Source: Corylus avellana | Taxonomy: Eukaryota; Streptophyta; Magnoliopsida; Fagales; Betulaceae | Length of the DNA stretch: 64,000 nucleotides | Reading direction: 5' to 3' | Assembly (NCBI RefSeq): GCF_901000735.1 | Contig: NC_081544.1 | Coordinates: forward strand, 30,064,095-30,128,094 | Part shown: positions 36,496 to 48,599 of the stretch, in pieces | Layout: the number at the start of each line of letters is the position of its first letter | Position numbering within the stretch: position 1 is the first letter of the stretch | Notes under the pieces: generated by a model | The model's database searches: none | Seen by the model: the letters and a program-made list of their open reading frames with translations, nothing else | What the model was told of the DNA's origin: nothing | Position numbers and translations under genes: made by a program

Positions 36496-36655
36496 GAGCA
36501 ATGCTTGGGCATCACTTTTATCTAAATTTCATAAAGTTTTTTTTTTTTCACAATAAGTGGAAGTAGGGACCACTGCAATGAGTGGTCCCCACAAAAATGC
36601 AAAGAACATAGCCTAATAAAATCTAGATAAAAAAGTGTTTCCAAGCATTACTCAA
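36496..36655. mobile_element. Small MITE with about 35-bp terminal inverted repeats
   Basis: GAGCAATGCTTGGGCATCAC at the left end matches the reverse complement of the right end (GAGTAATGCTTGGAAACAC), and both continue into CTTTTNATCTAGATTTT-like sequence. Total length is about 160 bases with no coding capacity. An inner inverted pair (GGGACCACT and AGTGGTCCC) strengthens the hairpin. The superfamily is uncertain because the target duplication is unclear. Confidence 0.7.
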
Positions 36656-36765
36656 ACAATATAGCCTATTTAGCATTGTTGTTAAGTAGTTTGCCTACCA
36701 AACCTATTTTGAGGGTGGTCAACAACCGCCCCCACCCCAACACTTGTTTTGGGAAACCACCAATA

Positions 36766-37465
36766 TCTTAAGGAGTATAACTTTTATAGGGTCTTGGCAC
36801 AAACCAAAGCATTTGTGCCCTCCAATAAGAAGGCGACACATCAACGTGAAACACTATAACAAAAATATAGTGTTCCACCTAATCTTTTTTTTATAATACC
36901 TAAAAACAAAACACCTTATAAAATAACATTTTCATATTTTTCTCCAAAACCACCCCAACCACCAACCTACCGCTGGAGACAATGCCGGCCGGTACAGAGA
37001 AAGCCAGAGATGACGGATACGACCCCTATAGAAAACGCCGGGTAAGAACCAAGCTCCTCCTAACTCTCTCCGGCGCCCCTCTCTCTCACTTGCGGCAACA
37101 GAGAATTTTTTTCTCGAGAGAGCAAAAATCCAGTGAGAGAGAGGGGCGCCGGAGAGAGGGAGGAGGAGCTTGATTCTTACCTAGTGTTTTCTATAGGGGT
37201 CATATCCGTCATCTCCGGCTTTCTCTGTACCGGCCGGCATTGTCTCCGACGTTGTCTTTGGCGGCAAGTTGGTGGTTGGAGTGGTTTTAGAGAAAAATAC
37301 AAAAAGATTATTCTAGAAAGTGTTTTGTTTTAGGTATTCTAGAAAAAAGATTAGGTAAAACACCATATTTTTGTTATAGCATTTCATGCTGATGTGTCGC
37401 CTTCTTATTGGAGGACACAAAGGCCTTAGTTTGTGCCAAGACCCTACAGAAGTTATGCTCAAGAT
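36766..37465. mobile_element. 700-bp fold-back with arms of about 325-335 bp
   Basis: Bases 36766-37090 are matched by the reverse complement of 37132-37465 over essentially the whole length, with few differences, leaving a loop of about 41 bases. Shared landmarks are AGGGTCTTGGCACAAAC at the outer end, GACAATGCCGGCCGGTACAG in the middle and GGCGCCCCTCTCTCTCACT at the loop. The inner half is GC-rich, unlike the AT-rich outer half, which suggests a captured non-transposon sequence. Short open frames inside it are by-products of the symmetry. It is listed as a probable non-autonomous DNA transposon. Confidence 0.85.
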
Positions 37466-39786
37466 TGAGACTTTTTTTTTTTGGGCACTTTCGCTGACTC
37501 ATTTTATAGCCGTTGATTACAAATGAATAGTTAAGATTGAGAGAATTGGAAGGGATCTTAATCCTGTAAACAATTATTGAACATCCGTCGTTAATGTCCA
37601 ATTCAGCAACACTATTACCGGTACTTCATTCATATCCATTACCATATTTTAATACACCGTCTCCAAGTGTTAGTGATCTTTGCATTAATTCCTCGAGAGT
37701 AAGGGAGAGCTCAATTTCAAACTACTAAATTAAGATTGATAATTGTTTGTCGCTGAACAAGACAAACAAATCAATGGTGGGTGGGTTACTCACAAATTTT
37801 GTGCTACACATTAAAACCATTCAACCAGAAACAATATTATAAAAGCATGACGAAAATAAATACTACTATTCTTTCTTTCTTTTTCTTTTGCTTTTTTGGT
37901 GGAAGGGGGTATTAAGATTGCAGGCTTTTTTTTAACAGAATTGACATATGTAGACACCAGAGAAATTAGAACCACATACCTGTCGTTTGAATTAGAACAG
38001 TAAACTGATCGAAAGGGGAGAGAAATTCAGTGTCTTTCATTCTTGGAGGGGAAAAATAGTAATTTACCTTACATGGCGGGGTTTTCACAAGGATTAGAGG
38101 AATAACAATGATTATACAATCCGAGCGACAAGGTAGAAAAAACAGAAGAATTCATCTACATGCAACACAAATATTTACACACGCAAACGCTGCTTGATTT
38201 AGTCTGTGTAACTATAACTCATGAATAATGGGGATTTGTAGAAAGCTGGTGCATCAGATTAAAGAAGAAATTCTTAATTTGTGAAATTCTGAACCTTCGT
38301 CACCGTAGGCTAAAATTCTGAACCACTGAAGAAACGAACACACAGATAAGACGCGGAAAAACGAGCCATGCCTTTGCCCGCCTACCCATGATTTATGACA
38401 TCCTGAACTAATAATGAACGCATGTCTCGTTACAGTAGAAAAACCACCATCATACTTTCCTTGGCTGCGGGTGGTATTTGTATTAGTGGAAGTGTCGGGA
38501 GAAATGTGAACAAATCCATAAGGTTTTAGATGCCCCTGATAGTGAAGAATGTCAGAGCAGAAGGATTTGAGCGCTGAAAACGAAATCTGAATAGGATTTG
38601 GCACTTTGGTGTAGAACATTGACACAAACAACTATTTAGCAGTAGCCTATGTGGAAACTGTAGAAGCACAGTATATACATATATTTGCTAACTCAACCCT
38701 CAATACATCAAGGACACAAGATATAGATCAATGGGTGTAAGGAGTTTGACAGGAATTGACAAACGTATTCACTGACCACATCTTATCTGAAGTCGCAGAA
38801 AATAAACGTCTTAAACCCTACCCTCTAGTTTTATCTTCAAAGGGGCGAGGATCTTTTTCACATGACAAACAACCATTTATTTGCAAAGGAGAACATGTCT
38901 CATCAGAGAATAAACCCACCATCCTTCATACACCACTCGAAATCTAACATGCTCACTAAATATCATATGATCATCAGAGGTTAAAAGATGTCTCATCAAT
39001 AGAATATTTTGAGATTAGAACTTTATTATTCTAAAACAAACTAGAAAAATATGAATTCCTAAATCATGCCCAAAAAGACTTGAAATTCATAATGGAATTT
39101 CGAAATTCACAATAAAATTACTAAGTGATGTAATATTTAAGTGAGCCAATTGTAGAAAGAAAAAACCAAAACATTATTAGTCCACTGCAGAATTATCTGT
39201 GCAAGGGACTTGAGGCAATGCGTAAAAATTGAGAAAAGGTCAATGATATATGACCTCCAATGAAAAGCTTGAAAATAAATGACAATAAATATGCAGTTTT
39301 AAAGAAAAATTTAAAAACCAAAAACCCAAAAATATCTTTGTAAAAGAAGAATATATATCAAAAAAAAAAAAAAATGATGGAACAATGATGTGTGATGTTC
39401 TGCGTATATTATAGAGCAAATTTATCAAACTCAAATTAGAAAAATGCTTGGAAGTGTTAGAGAAGCAAACCACAGATAATACTTTAAAATTAAAAGCTAT
39501 TGCAAGCAAAAGTATCAGCAATTTCAAAGCATATAAAAGAACTATCTTTACACTGGTACAAGTACTCTTACAAGAAAAGTGACTCGACCAGTAAATAATT
39601 ACTAACATTATCCTGCCAAAATCAATGTCAAATATTTACCTCAACACTTTGCAGTAGTTATATCTGCCACGTTGTATGAACCATATTAGTTGATGGGTGA
39701 CCAAATTGAAGACCCCAAAAATGGTGGGCATTTCAATTTTAATGATTTGCCATAACCTGTAACAATATGATGTCTAGTTACCATGT

Positions 39787-39843
39787 AATTCTGAACTTAA
39801 ATTCTTTTTTTGATAAGTAAACGACTGAAATTCTGAACTTAAA
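39787..39843 (-). mobile_element. 27-base LINE-tail insertion with 15-bp target duplication
   Basis: AATTCTGAACTTAAA occurs at 39787-39801 and 39829-39843. The 27 bases between them are a T-run followed by GATAAGTAAACGACTGA. This is the 3' end of the LINE family seen at 42.6-43.7 kb, cut to almost nothing but its tail. Confidence 0.8.
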
Positions 39844-40947
39844 GACAAAGCATATAATATAACATAGTATCACTCTCAAATTATAGTTTCTATTTTTATT
39901 TTTTAATCATTTTTTCTTGTAGTTTTTTCATATACTTCCAGTGGGTCATATTTAAGCAAGTATTATAAATGCATCGTAAAATACTGGTGGTTATACATAG
40001 ACAATGGTCCCATTCCATGACCTATCTAAAAAAAACAGAGCTTTCAAGTTGAACACCTATTAAACTACCACGAGGTACAAATGCATCCAAAAGAGAGAAT
40101 CTTTCTGGAACGCCAGGCTTCCTTCCACAAAGTCCCACACATCTTAAATGAGATTAGAAGACTGTGTCCGCAATTTGGAAATTGAAGGAAAAAAGATGTT
40201 GGCTTCACATTGAATTTGACGGCAAAAATTCAGATGTGAAAGACAGGTATGAAACAGAAATGCCCAAATAACAATGCAGTATCTATATAGCCTCAAGCAT
40301 TATCATTAAGAAAAGAGGAGGAAAGGGGAGAAGAAAAATCTCGAATCAAAAAATTATAATAGTTGTTAACAAATCTTAAGAGTTACTCTAAATATAACCC
40401 CATCAAGATCCTCATCTGTATTATAACTGCAGCCATGCACTATCAGGCCAAAAATATAATTAATACAAGTAAAAAGAACCAAAGACAGTTCTAAGCTTCT
40501 ATTTAACTACTTTCCCATTCCCCTAAAAGATCCTCATCCAGATAAGTGTAGCAGTAAATTTAGAAAGCAAAACACAAGCAAACAGAACCAAATGAACAGC
40601 TTCAAAATTCTCCTTAATTCTTACACCACAGTTTCTATCCACCTCAAGATCCTGACCAGATTATTACTGCACTTGCACACAAAAGAACCTTAAGAAAAAA
40701 TTTCTGACAAAGAAATTGTGATATTCAAAACAATTTCAACCCATAAGTTACAGGATCACATAGTCTACACATCACATAAATCTTTAATAGGCAGGAGGTG
40801 ATAAGGACAGTCTTTATAAGACCTCAAGATACACTTGAGCGCAAAGTGCTCATGGAGTCTTAACTGCAAAGAGCAAATGTGCACTTGATTGAAGTGAAGT
40901 AACATTTTTCAAATATATAGATAAACATCTCCAAGAGAGATTCATAT

Positions 40948-40998
40948 GATAAAAAAAATAAAAATAAAATAAAATAAAATAAAAAGAAAAAAGTTAAA
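40948..40998 (+). repeat. AT-rich microsatellite (AAAAT)n
   Basis: Runs of AAAATAAAATAAAAT-type repeat units with A-runs at both ends. No other feature is associated. Confidence 0.8.
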
Positions 40999-41285
40999 AA
41001 AAATTGTGATCAATTTAGCCTAATGCTCAAGAAACCAGGATGTTTTATAACTGCACAAGGTTGGAGGCCCATATATAAAATTAAATTTCTTGAAGTCTCC
41101 ACACAACAAATTTGAATAAAATTATAAAAGGAAGGCAAAGCAATCATCAAATTATATAACCATTAAACACAACATTATGTACTAAGGACTCCTGCTTAGC
41201 AAAATATAGTTCTGTGCATTAGAAAATAATAACCAACCAAGGCAATAACTCCTATTGCCTAAATAATCCTCACCCTATTGTGGAG

Positions 41286-41317
<32 letters not shown>

Positions 41318-41352
41318 AAGAAAGAAAGAGAGAAAGAAAGAAAAAAAGGAGA
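41286..41352 (+). repeat. Long A-run followed by (GAAA)n
   Basis: About 30 consecutive A followed by GAAA/GAAAGAGA repeats. It could be the eroded tail of a plus-strand retro-insertion, but no target duplication is visible. Confidence 0.8.
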
Positions 41353-42589
41353 GTAAATTTTAGTGCCTGGAGCTTCAACAGAAAGCATGTGCTTTAGCCG
41401 CATTTTAATTGCGCTTCACTTAACACCTTATTATCAAGAAGTGTTTTCTCTTAGTACTTTGTGGTCCTAGAGCACCTAGATGCACTTCTTACATTACACT
41501 AGATAAGGGCTAAATTCGCAAATATTTTGCAACTACATGAATGTAACCCTTATCACTGACCAAAAACAGGGATTCGGGATTTTCTTTTACCCCTAAACTT
41601 GTTGCACACTAATTAAGCCCAGTGGAAATGTTATCCTGGAAAGTTTAAATTCCTTTCGCTTACGTCTAATTTTCTTAGGTCTCACCCTAGAACAAACATT
41701 GGGGGAAGATCTGAAACCTGCTGTCTTTTCTAACCTCTAAGTAAAAGATTTATAGATTTGGGATCAAAGGGTTGCAGGAAAGATGAATCTCCCAAGCTAT
41801 GACAGTAAACAGTAACAGAGAAGAAAAAGGAAGAAAAAAGAGGAAATACTACACAGGTATGCATGCCTCCCATAACCAAACAACTCAATATCAATTATCA
41901 ACTCTAATTTCTTCTGTATACCATGAGATAGGAATAACTCTTTTATCTCAGCCATGTCCCAATAGGATTAACTCCTAATTTATCTGCTAAACTAAGCAAA
42001 AAGCCCACATAAAGACCCATGACCTAACAAAACTCTAATAATAATAAAATACAACCTGCAACTTGCAACTACGGCTTGGATCAACAATTCATTATCCAAA
42101 TGTCCCTAACAAAAAAAAAAAAAAAGAAAAAAAAAAAAGGTACCACCAAACTAATAAATTATCAATCACTATTATTTGTGGACTGAAATGTATTCTTCGA
42201 AGTCATGGCTATAGCTTTTGATCTCCTAAATCAAGATTTCTATCCAGCCATGCCATCCTTTGGGGCACAGTAAAATGGCCGGATATAAAATGTTTGTTCT
42301 CAGATATTAGCACACACTCATGTAAAACATTTCTATCTTTGAAGGCTCAAACTGCATGAATATTGAGAGGAAACATGCTGTCTGAAAGGCAAGAAAAGAC
42401 AAAGAAGTCACATCACTCCTATGAAATTTTCTACTCCACAATGTTTTAATTCTTACATCGCCATGTTCATTAAGTAAAAAGCTTTACATATTGGGTAAAT
42501 TCACTGATATTTAGAGGAACTATCGACCTCCTCTGGTACAGTCCACTTATCATGGAAAAAGTGATTGCAGATAACTCAACTTTCCACAT

Positions 42590-43385
42590 TTTGTTTTTGA
42601 TAAATAAACGAAATATCATTAAAAGCATAAGACGCCCCATGTACACAAAGAGCATACAAGAGAAGCCACCTAGGAATTAATGGCAAAAAGAACAAGAAAC
42701 TCAAGATAACTAATCATTAAAGGAGAAACATAAGTAACTGTCCAGAAATACAAATTGTGAAAAAAAAAAAAAAATAAACTCCGCCAACGTCCTCTCGCGA
42801 TACTCAAAACATCTATCATTCATTTCCCTCCAAAGACACCACAAAAGACGCAATAGTACTATCTTCCACACAACACTCCATGTGTTGCTGGCAATCCACC
42901 AACAAGCAAACACATCGACTACCCGTGTAGGCATAACCCAAGATAACCCGAACCGATTGAAGAAAACATTACATATAGCACAAGTAAGCTCACAATCAAG
43001 GAGAAGGTGATCCACAGACTCTCCATTCTTGTTGCATATAATACACCAATCAACCACAATAATATGCTGCTTTCAGAGATTGTCTAAAGTAAGTATCTTC
43101 CTTACACCCGCCAACCACAAAAAATAAAAAACAAAAACAAAACAAAACAAAACAAAAAAAACAAAGCCACCCTCAAAGGAGCCTTAGTCCTCCAATCACT
43201 TTTCCAAGGGAACCATAAACCATCATGACAATCCATGACACTGCAGAAGGATTTAACACCGAACAACCCTCTTTTGGAAGGGTTCCACCACAACCTGTCT
43301 TCCCCTTCCCTTCTCAATCTAAATAAATACAACCTATAGAAAGAGGCAAAGCCTTCCATCTGCCAATCCACTCAGGTTTCCGCTA
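42590..43385 (-). mobile_element. L1-type LINE remnant (ORF2 C-terminus and 3' end)
   Basis: On the minus strand an upstream block reads LRREGEDRLWWNPSKRGLF and WRTKAPLRVA. The next block reads WCIICNKNGESVDHLLLDCE, the zinc-binding domain at the end of LINE reverse transcriptases, then LLWCLWREMNDRCFEYRERT. After the stop the 3' UTR continues to a TTTATCAAAAAC-type end at about 42597. Frame breaks (43102 and 42710-43057 frames do not join) show a dead, 5'-truncated copy. Confidence 0.85.
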
Positions 43386-43442
43386 CTAAGTAAATAACAC
43401 TTGAGCTTTTAATACAATCAGTCTATCCATTTCATTCTGTTC

Positions 43443-43735
43443 TTTTTTTTTTTGATAAGTAAAAGTATTATATAACAAGAGCGCAGAGGGGCGCAACCCA
43501 TATACACGGGAAGTATAAAAAGAGAGCGCCTAGGAATGAGAGAAATGAAAGAGGAAGTCAGAAAAACTAATTACTAAAGGAGCTAGCCAAGCGGCCGTCC
43601 AAGAGCAAAGAGTAAAGAAGAAAAAATGAGTCAGCTCCTCTATAGTCCTAGTAGAATTCTCAAAACATCTAGCAAGAATAGTCCAAAGACTGAGCTTAAC
43701 GTAATTAGATGTTCAAAAGCTGATCAAGGAACTAA
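43443..43735 (-). mobile_element. Second LINE 3'-end fragment of the same family
   Basis: Starts with a T-run and GATAAGTAAAAG (the LINE 3' end on the minus strand), then GCGCAGAGGGGCGCAACCC and GGAAGTATAAAAAGAGAGCG. On the minus strand near 43690-43620 it encodes a degenerate counterpart of the RCFEYRERT segment found in the LINE at 42.7 kb (here RCFENSTRTIEEL). The left part shares its signature with the tails at 52.1, 57.1 and 62.1 kb. Confidence 0.75.
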
Positions 43736-44732
43736 AATCAAATGAAATAATGAAAGGCATTGAGTACAAATTGCGTACAAGACATAAAACCATAAAAATT
43801 AATGCACACAATCCCATGCCGAAATTAAATCAACTTAAGTTCATGACAGTGAACAGCATATGAAAGCAAATAACTATAAACTGCTACACTAGGAATCTGT
43901 ATTCTATATTTGATTACCACCATTGGAATGCCAGATCGTTCTAAAGGTCAATATAGCTAGGAGCCAACATATGCTTTTTAGAAGTTTGCTTTCATTTTTA
44001 TAAACCAATCTTTCATCAATAGCCATCAAAATCCAATCTCTTTCCATCATAAGTCAATGGGCTAAGCACCCCTTTGGTACCACATTAAAGCTAGCTGTAC
44101 TATAGTAACTCCTTTCAATTGGCAGAAACATCCTCCTCAATCTAGGATGAAATTCAAGTGTGCAAACCAAGTAGGAATTTGAAACGCTTGTATGAAAAGC
44201 ATGAGTCGTCTGATGCAGGAAACATTAAAAAAGGGCACATAGTAGTAAATATTAAGAACATAATCCTGCTGAGCTACAGAAGATAGAATAACATAAGACA
44301 AGCTTCTCGATAATTCTTGGAAGTAGCAGAAATTTTTCAAAAACATGGTTCCAATACTACATAGTGGAGCCGACCCGACCTTTCACTGGTATTTAATCTC
44401 ATAACAGGAATAAGTTTCGAAAAGTCCCAAAGAGCAGAATTGCTATACTAAGAGGTCATTGTTTCCCTTAGTGTGATAGATCAAATCCCACACCAGAAAA
44501 CTATCACAAGCATGAATGGTTAATATAACAAAATTGGATCCAAACTTATAGACTCAACATATTATATTAGTATGTCACTTAAAGACTCCCCAACCATTTA
44601 TCTCCTTAACAAGTGATATCATAGCCAATGAGGGTGTGTACACATGATAGATGATAGTAGTCGCTTTCGCAGTTAGAGTGAGGACAGTGCATAATGCATA
44701 AAGACGAGTCCTTTTTGCAAAGCCAGGGTGCA

Positions 44733-44912
44733 TGAAGCAAACAAGTCAACAAGAGTGATCCTAGGAGATGACCAATAGGAATGGTAAAACTTCAATATAG
44801 GGAGAGTATAGTCAATGTGTGGTGAAGCAAACAAGTCAACAAGAGTGATCCTAGGAGATGACTAATAGGATTGGTAAAACTTCAATATAGGGAGAGTATA
44901 GTCAATGTGTGG
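44733..44912. repeat. 90-bp tandem duplication, two copies
   Basis: Bases 44733-44822 and 44823-44912 are near-identical 90-base units, both starting TGAAGCAAACAAGTCAACAA and ending GTCAATGTGTGG. I count two substitutions between them, so this is a recent duplication. It adjoins the possible LTR remnant. Confidence 0.9.
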
Positions 44913-44937
44913 ATGGACTCGCATGTAAGGAGGAGAT

Positions 44938-45325
44938 TGTTGGAGTATACATGTATAACCATGAAAAATCAAGACTATATTGGAAATTTGTTCACAAATG
45001 TGAGTGGTTAAAATAAGATAAATTAACTCTAACCCATAAGTTTAGGATTATGGGTTGAGTGGTGTCCCAACAAGTTATCCTTCTGATATTCCACATGCAT
45101 ATTCTACATGCACTCTAAATAAACTAACACACCCATTCCCACGTGAACCAATGTTGGTAGAGGTTTTTTGCCATATTTTACCATCTCATAAATACAAGTT
45201 AGAGATGTGTGGATATATCCATTTCACGTCAAAACAGATCTATAACCCCCCTCCCCCAAGAGAAAAAAAAAAACTTGCTCTTTACATAAACAATCCAACT
45301 AATAGGTCCTATTTGTAGCCCAACA
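44938..45325 (+). mobile_element. Possible LTR of a Copia/TRIM-type element
   Basis: GGAGGAGATTGTTGGAGTATA at 44930-44950 has the form of a Copia polypurine tract followed by an LTR beginning TGTTGG. The matching inverted end CCAACA occurs at 45320-45325, and another at 45067-45072, so LTR length is uncertain. A sequence resembling an initiator-methionine primer site (GTGATATCATAGCC, about 44612) lies only 320 bases upstream, which would fit a miniature TRIM element. No second LTR is clear. Confidence 0.35.
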
Positions 45326-46724
45326 AAGTCTATATTCAATATGCTGCAAGGAAATGCAACAATTTTTCGGAATGCAATTAAACAGTCAATAATATAAGAG
45401 TTTCAAGAATAACTATAACACACTCATGAACTAAACTGTCCGAGCATCACAAGCACAGAACAGCTGTAAGTATTTCAAATTTTGTCTGCCATAAATTTTA
45501 GTGGAGCATGAGAGAAAAAATATAAGTATAGCAATGGCTTATTGTAAAAGAAAGGGGAAATGAAACACTAACTACGAAAATATACAAAAAATTTCACGTG
45601 TTTGGTCTATTTCAAAAAGGAGATTAACACCATTCGTCCATCAAAATAGCATAACGCCAACAAGAGGTTTTAAACAAAAGAATAAGTCAATACAACAAAA
45701 CCAACAACTGCAAAATTAGTAAAGATCACTCACAATGAACACAACAACCAAGCTTTCATTATTTCTTGATAGTCAATTACCCCAACCCCCTGGCCCCCTC
45801 AAAAAAAGGGGAGAACGTAAAAGGACACAACTCCATGATCTACAGGTTCACATGCAACCTCTCAAACCCTAACCCGAGGCAAACCACACCAAAGTAAAGC
45901 ATCTTATTTACGTGCAGAAGACGAAGAATGGAATTCAGCCCAAATGGCAAGTAGACTTCATAAGTCTTTGTAAAATCTGTCTTTCCATACAAGCCCTTCA
46001 GTTTTTTTCAACCCCCTTCAACCCATCACCAGCAACTCCAAGTAGTCTTTATTGATACCAATGTGGATCATTCTAGAATAGCAGCAACATTTTATCTTTC
46101 CCAAATATGTTCCAAATGAGGATTAAAAACCAATTTTTGTCCACAATAATTGATTTTGAATTCTCATAGTAGCTTATCATTTTGACATGGCATACTTTTT
46201 AATGAATTTCACTTTGCATGGATATACTACATATGCCCATTATAGAAGATAGGCCAAAACATGCACCTATATTTCATTCTTTCCAAGCAGAACAAAGGGA
46301 AGAAATCTGACCACACTCCAGAATAATAAAATCTGAAAATTAAGACGACGAAAAACATGAATAGTAAGATCTACACAAATTTAGTGCACCATCACCATTA
46401 ACATAAACAAGAAAAGGAGTTCCAAATTCGACAAAAATACAAGAAGATCCGTGAGACAATGCATTAGGGGTTGGAAAAATTCCCAAATGCCTGACCAGAC
46501 CTGAAAAATTCAACCGACCCAGAATTGACAAGATCAATTCCAGACAAATGTTGGGCAGGGATTGGTAGCAATTTTAATGTTTTAACACCTGTCGGGTTGG
46601 GTGTCACGTATAGGGTACTAGTTTGACGACCCCAACCCAATCCAAACTTTATAGGTTTAATGTAAAATCCCTCTTTTAGAAATCCTAATCCTTTCCTCTA
46701 CAAGCTGCACCTCTCTTCTCCTTC

Positions 46725-46872
46725 ACAGTTCTTTCGCCTGCCCCAATTTCTGAAACTCCACCAGCTTCTTTTGCTCATCATTGGTCCATTTGTCCCCCAT
46801 CACCTTCCTCGCTTTGGCTTCCTCTTTTCCCTTCTTTTCAGTTCTTGCTTCACTATCACTCTGTGCTTTCTA
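46725..46872 (-). pseudogene. Exon-like coding fragment, unidentified
   Basis: On the minus strand an open stretch of about 48 codons reads KAQSDSEARTEKKGKEEAKA, then RKVMGDKWTNDEQKKLVEFQ and a TGA near 46725. It is preceded by TTTATCTTCTAG, a good splice-acceptor match. The composition is that of a real charged protein, but no donor, start or partner exon is visible. It may be a captured or relict exon. I do not recognise the family. Confidence 0.3.
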
Positions 46873-47231
46873 GAAGATAAAGGATTGGCTCCACCACAGC
46901 CCCCCTCAAGTCAAAATCTGACATTTTGTTCAAATCTGTAGGGTTTTCATAAAAAATATTGATTTTCTGTTTCTTTTCCTTTCGTGGGTTTCATCACCAA
47001 CCAACTGAACAACCGACAGCCATTGGTGTCAGTTCAGTTCAGTACTGCTAAGGCATAGGTCAACTCGGGTAATATCACACTACTGACCTGAGGGGGTCAG
47101 TGCCCACGCCTACAGTCCAAGAATCCAAAGGGCTAAGAACATGTCCAGGTAACCAGATACCAATTCATGCATCTTGGTTGTAAAGTAAATCCCAATTCCC
47201 AAAGATACAACAATCCTCGCAACAACATTCA

Positions 47232-47309
47232 TTAAGCTGCCCCATCCATCGCATTCTTCTCTATCTCCTCGGCCTCACCAAAGAAACTCTTGCTCAGCTT
47301 CTTCCTAAA
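47232..47309 (-). pseudogene. Second exon-like fragment, unidentified
   Basis: On the minus strand 26 codons read FRKKLSKSFFGEAEEIEKNA, then MDGAA and TAA (47232-47234). It is preceded by GTGGCTTTTAG, an acceptor-like sequence. It sits 360 bases upstream (minus-strand sense) of the fragment at 46.7-46.9 kb but ends in a stop, so the two do not form one simple ORF. Confidence 0.25.
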
Positions 47310-47556
47310 CTAAAAGCCACCTTCACCAGTACTTCAAAAATGAGAGAAAATAAAAAGTTAAGCCGGCAATGGTAAGGCAGAAGCGTGCTTCTGTTTCCTA
47401 ACCTGATGGTGCAAATGGTGACAAGGATTTCACAATATACATGAGCAATAGCAATTACCACATCTGCTAAGCATAACCGATCAAACGTGCATATTATCCA
47501 ACATAAGTTCATGAATATATTGCTTCGAAGAGGAACTATAGCCAGGAAAACCAACC

Positions 47557-47837
47557 ATTGGACTTTTTTTTTTTTTTTTTTTTTAATGACGGAAAACCTT
47601 AACAAGGCAGGGCCCTTCGAACCCACCCCTGCAGAGTAAACCTCGAACCAGTGCACCGCACCTTCAGAAGTTTCCCTACACGGATCAGGGTAAATCACTG
47701 GCTTTTACACCCAGGGTGTGGCTCCAAGGAGGAGTTTGCACCTAGCAAGTCTCGAACTTGGGATCTACGGGGTGATACTCCCTAAGACCACAAGCCTCAA
47801 CCACTAGGCCAACCCCTTGGGGTTGACTGCTGGACTT
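47557..47837 (-). mobile_element. tRNA-derived SINE, apparently full length
   Basis: Read on the minus strand it begins near GGGGTTGGCCTAGTGGTTGA, with a good tRNA-like A box (TGGCCTAGTGG), then a B box (AAGTTCGAGACTT) about 40 bases on. A body of about 170 bases follows, ending in an A-tail (the 21-base T-run at 47564-47584). TGGACTT occurs at both borders and may be a short target duplication. It has no coding capacity. Confidence 0.75.
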
Positions 47838-48599
47838 CACATCCTAACATATGCCTGCCCCACTTTGAAAGAAAGTAGGAAAGAGGGTCTAGGATTCAAT
47901 CAGAGGAAGAATTTTGGGGTGGTAGGAGTTTATAGCTCCTATGCAACCCACTATCACCATCTAGAAAACACACACATAACTATAGAGTATATGAATATAT
48001 AAAGGCTCAGATTCAAATTACAACTAATGATACACAATCAATATAATTTTTAATTGGATTAATATTAGAAAATCCCAACCTTGAATTACAAGTGCTCTTA
48101 GTAATTAAAAAGCGTGTTTAATTTCACATCAACCGAATGTCATTTACTAATCAATCCTTCAAATATTAGTTATTTTAAAATTATTAAAAGACTAAACACT
48201 TTATACATGATCTGATCTTAATGTTTTGTGGACAAGAAGAATATAGGGAGACCATGCAATCCAACAGTGACCTTGCCAAAACAATCATCCAAAAATTATT
48301 GAGGTATGATTTTTTTTTTCTTTTATATAAGTTAAAAAAAAAAAAAAAAAAAAACTGATAATATTATTAGGTGCAACTTAAACTGAGAGAGAGAGAGAGA
48401 ATGAGGGGGCAAGGGAAGAGGAAAATATCCAATTAGAGCATGTTAGATAAGTATGTAGCACAATGGATGAACATCACCAGAAAACAATTCCTAAATGAAG
48501 AAAACTTTAAATTCCCCAAATCTCAAATTTGTTGTTGAAATTGACTGATATGTACAAGATACTCAAATAATTACAAGAGTTAAGAAACAGTGCACTAAC

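Noticed and set aside
36982..37333. Short plus-strand open frames inside the fold-back
   Set aside because: The frames occur on both arms because of the symmetry, are not supported by start context or domains, and the structure is a hairpin element.
38254..38631. Minus-strand 125-codon open frame in the spacer
   Set aside because: No recognisable motif, no exon partners, and composition typical of chance frames. It could belong to a noncoding or UTR exon, but nothing shows that.
47697..47825. tRNA gene on the minus strand
   Set aside because: A and B boxes are present, but the cloverleaf arms do not pair properly and the unit runs into a SINE body with an A-tail.
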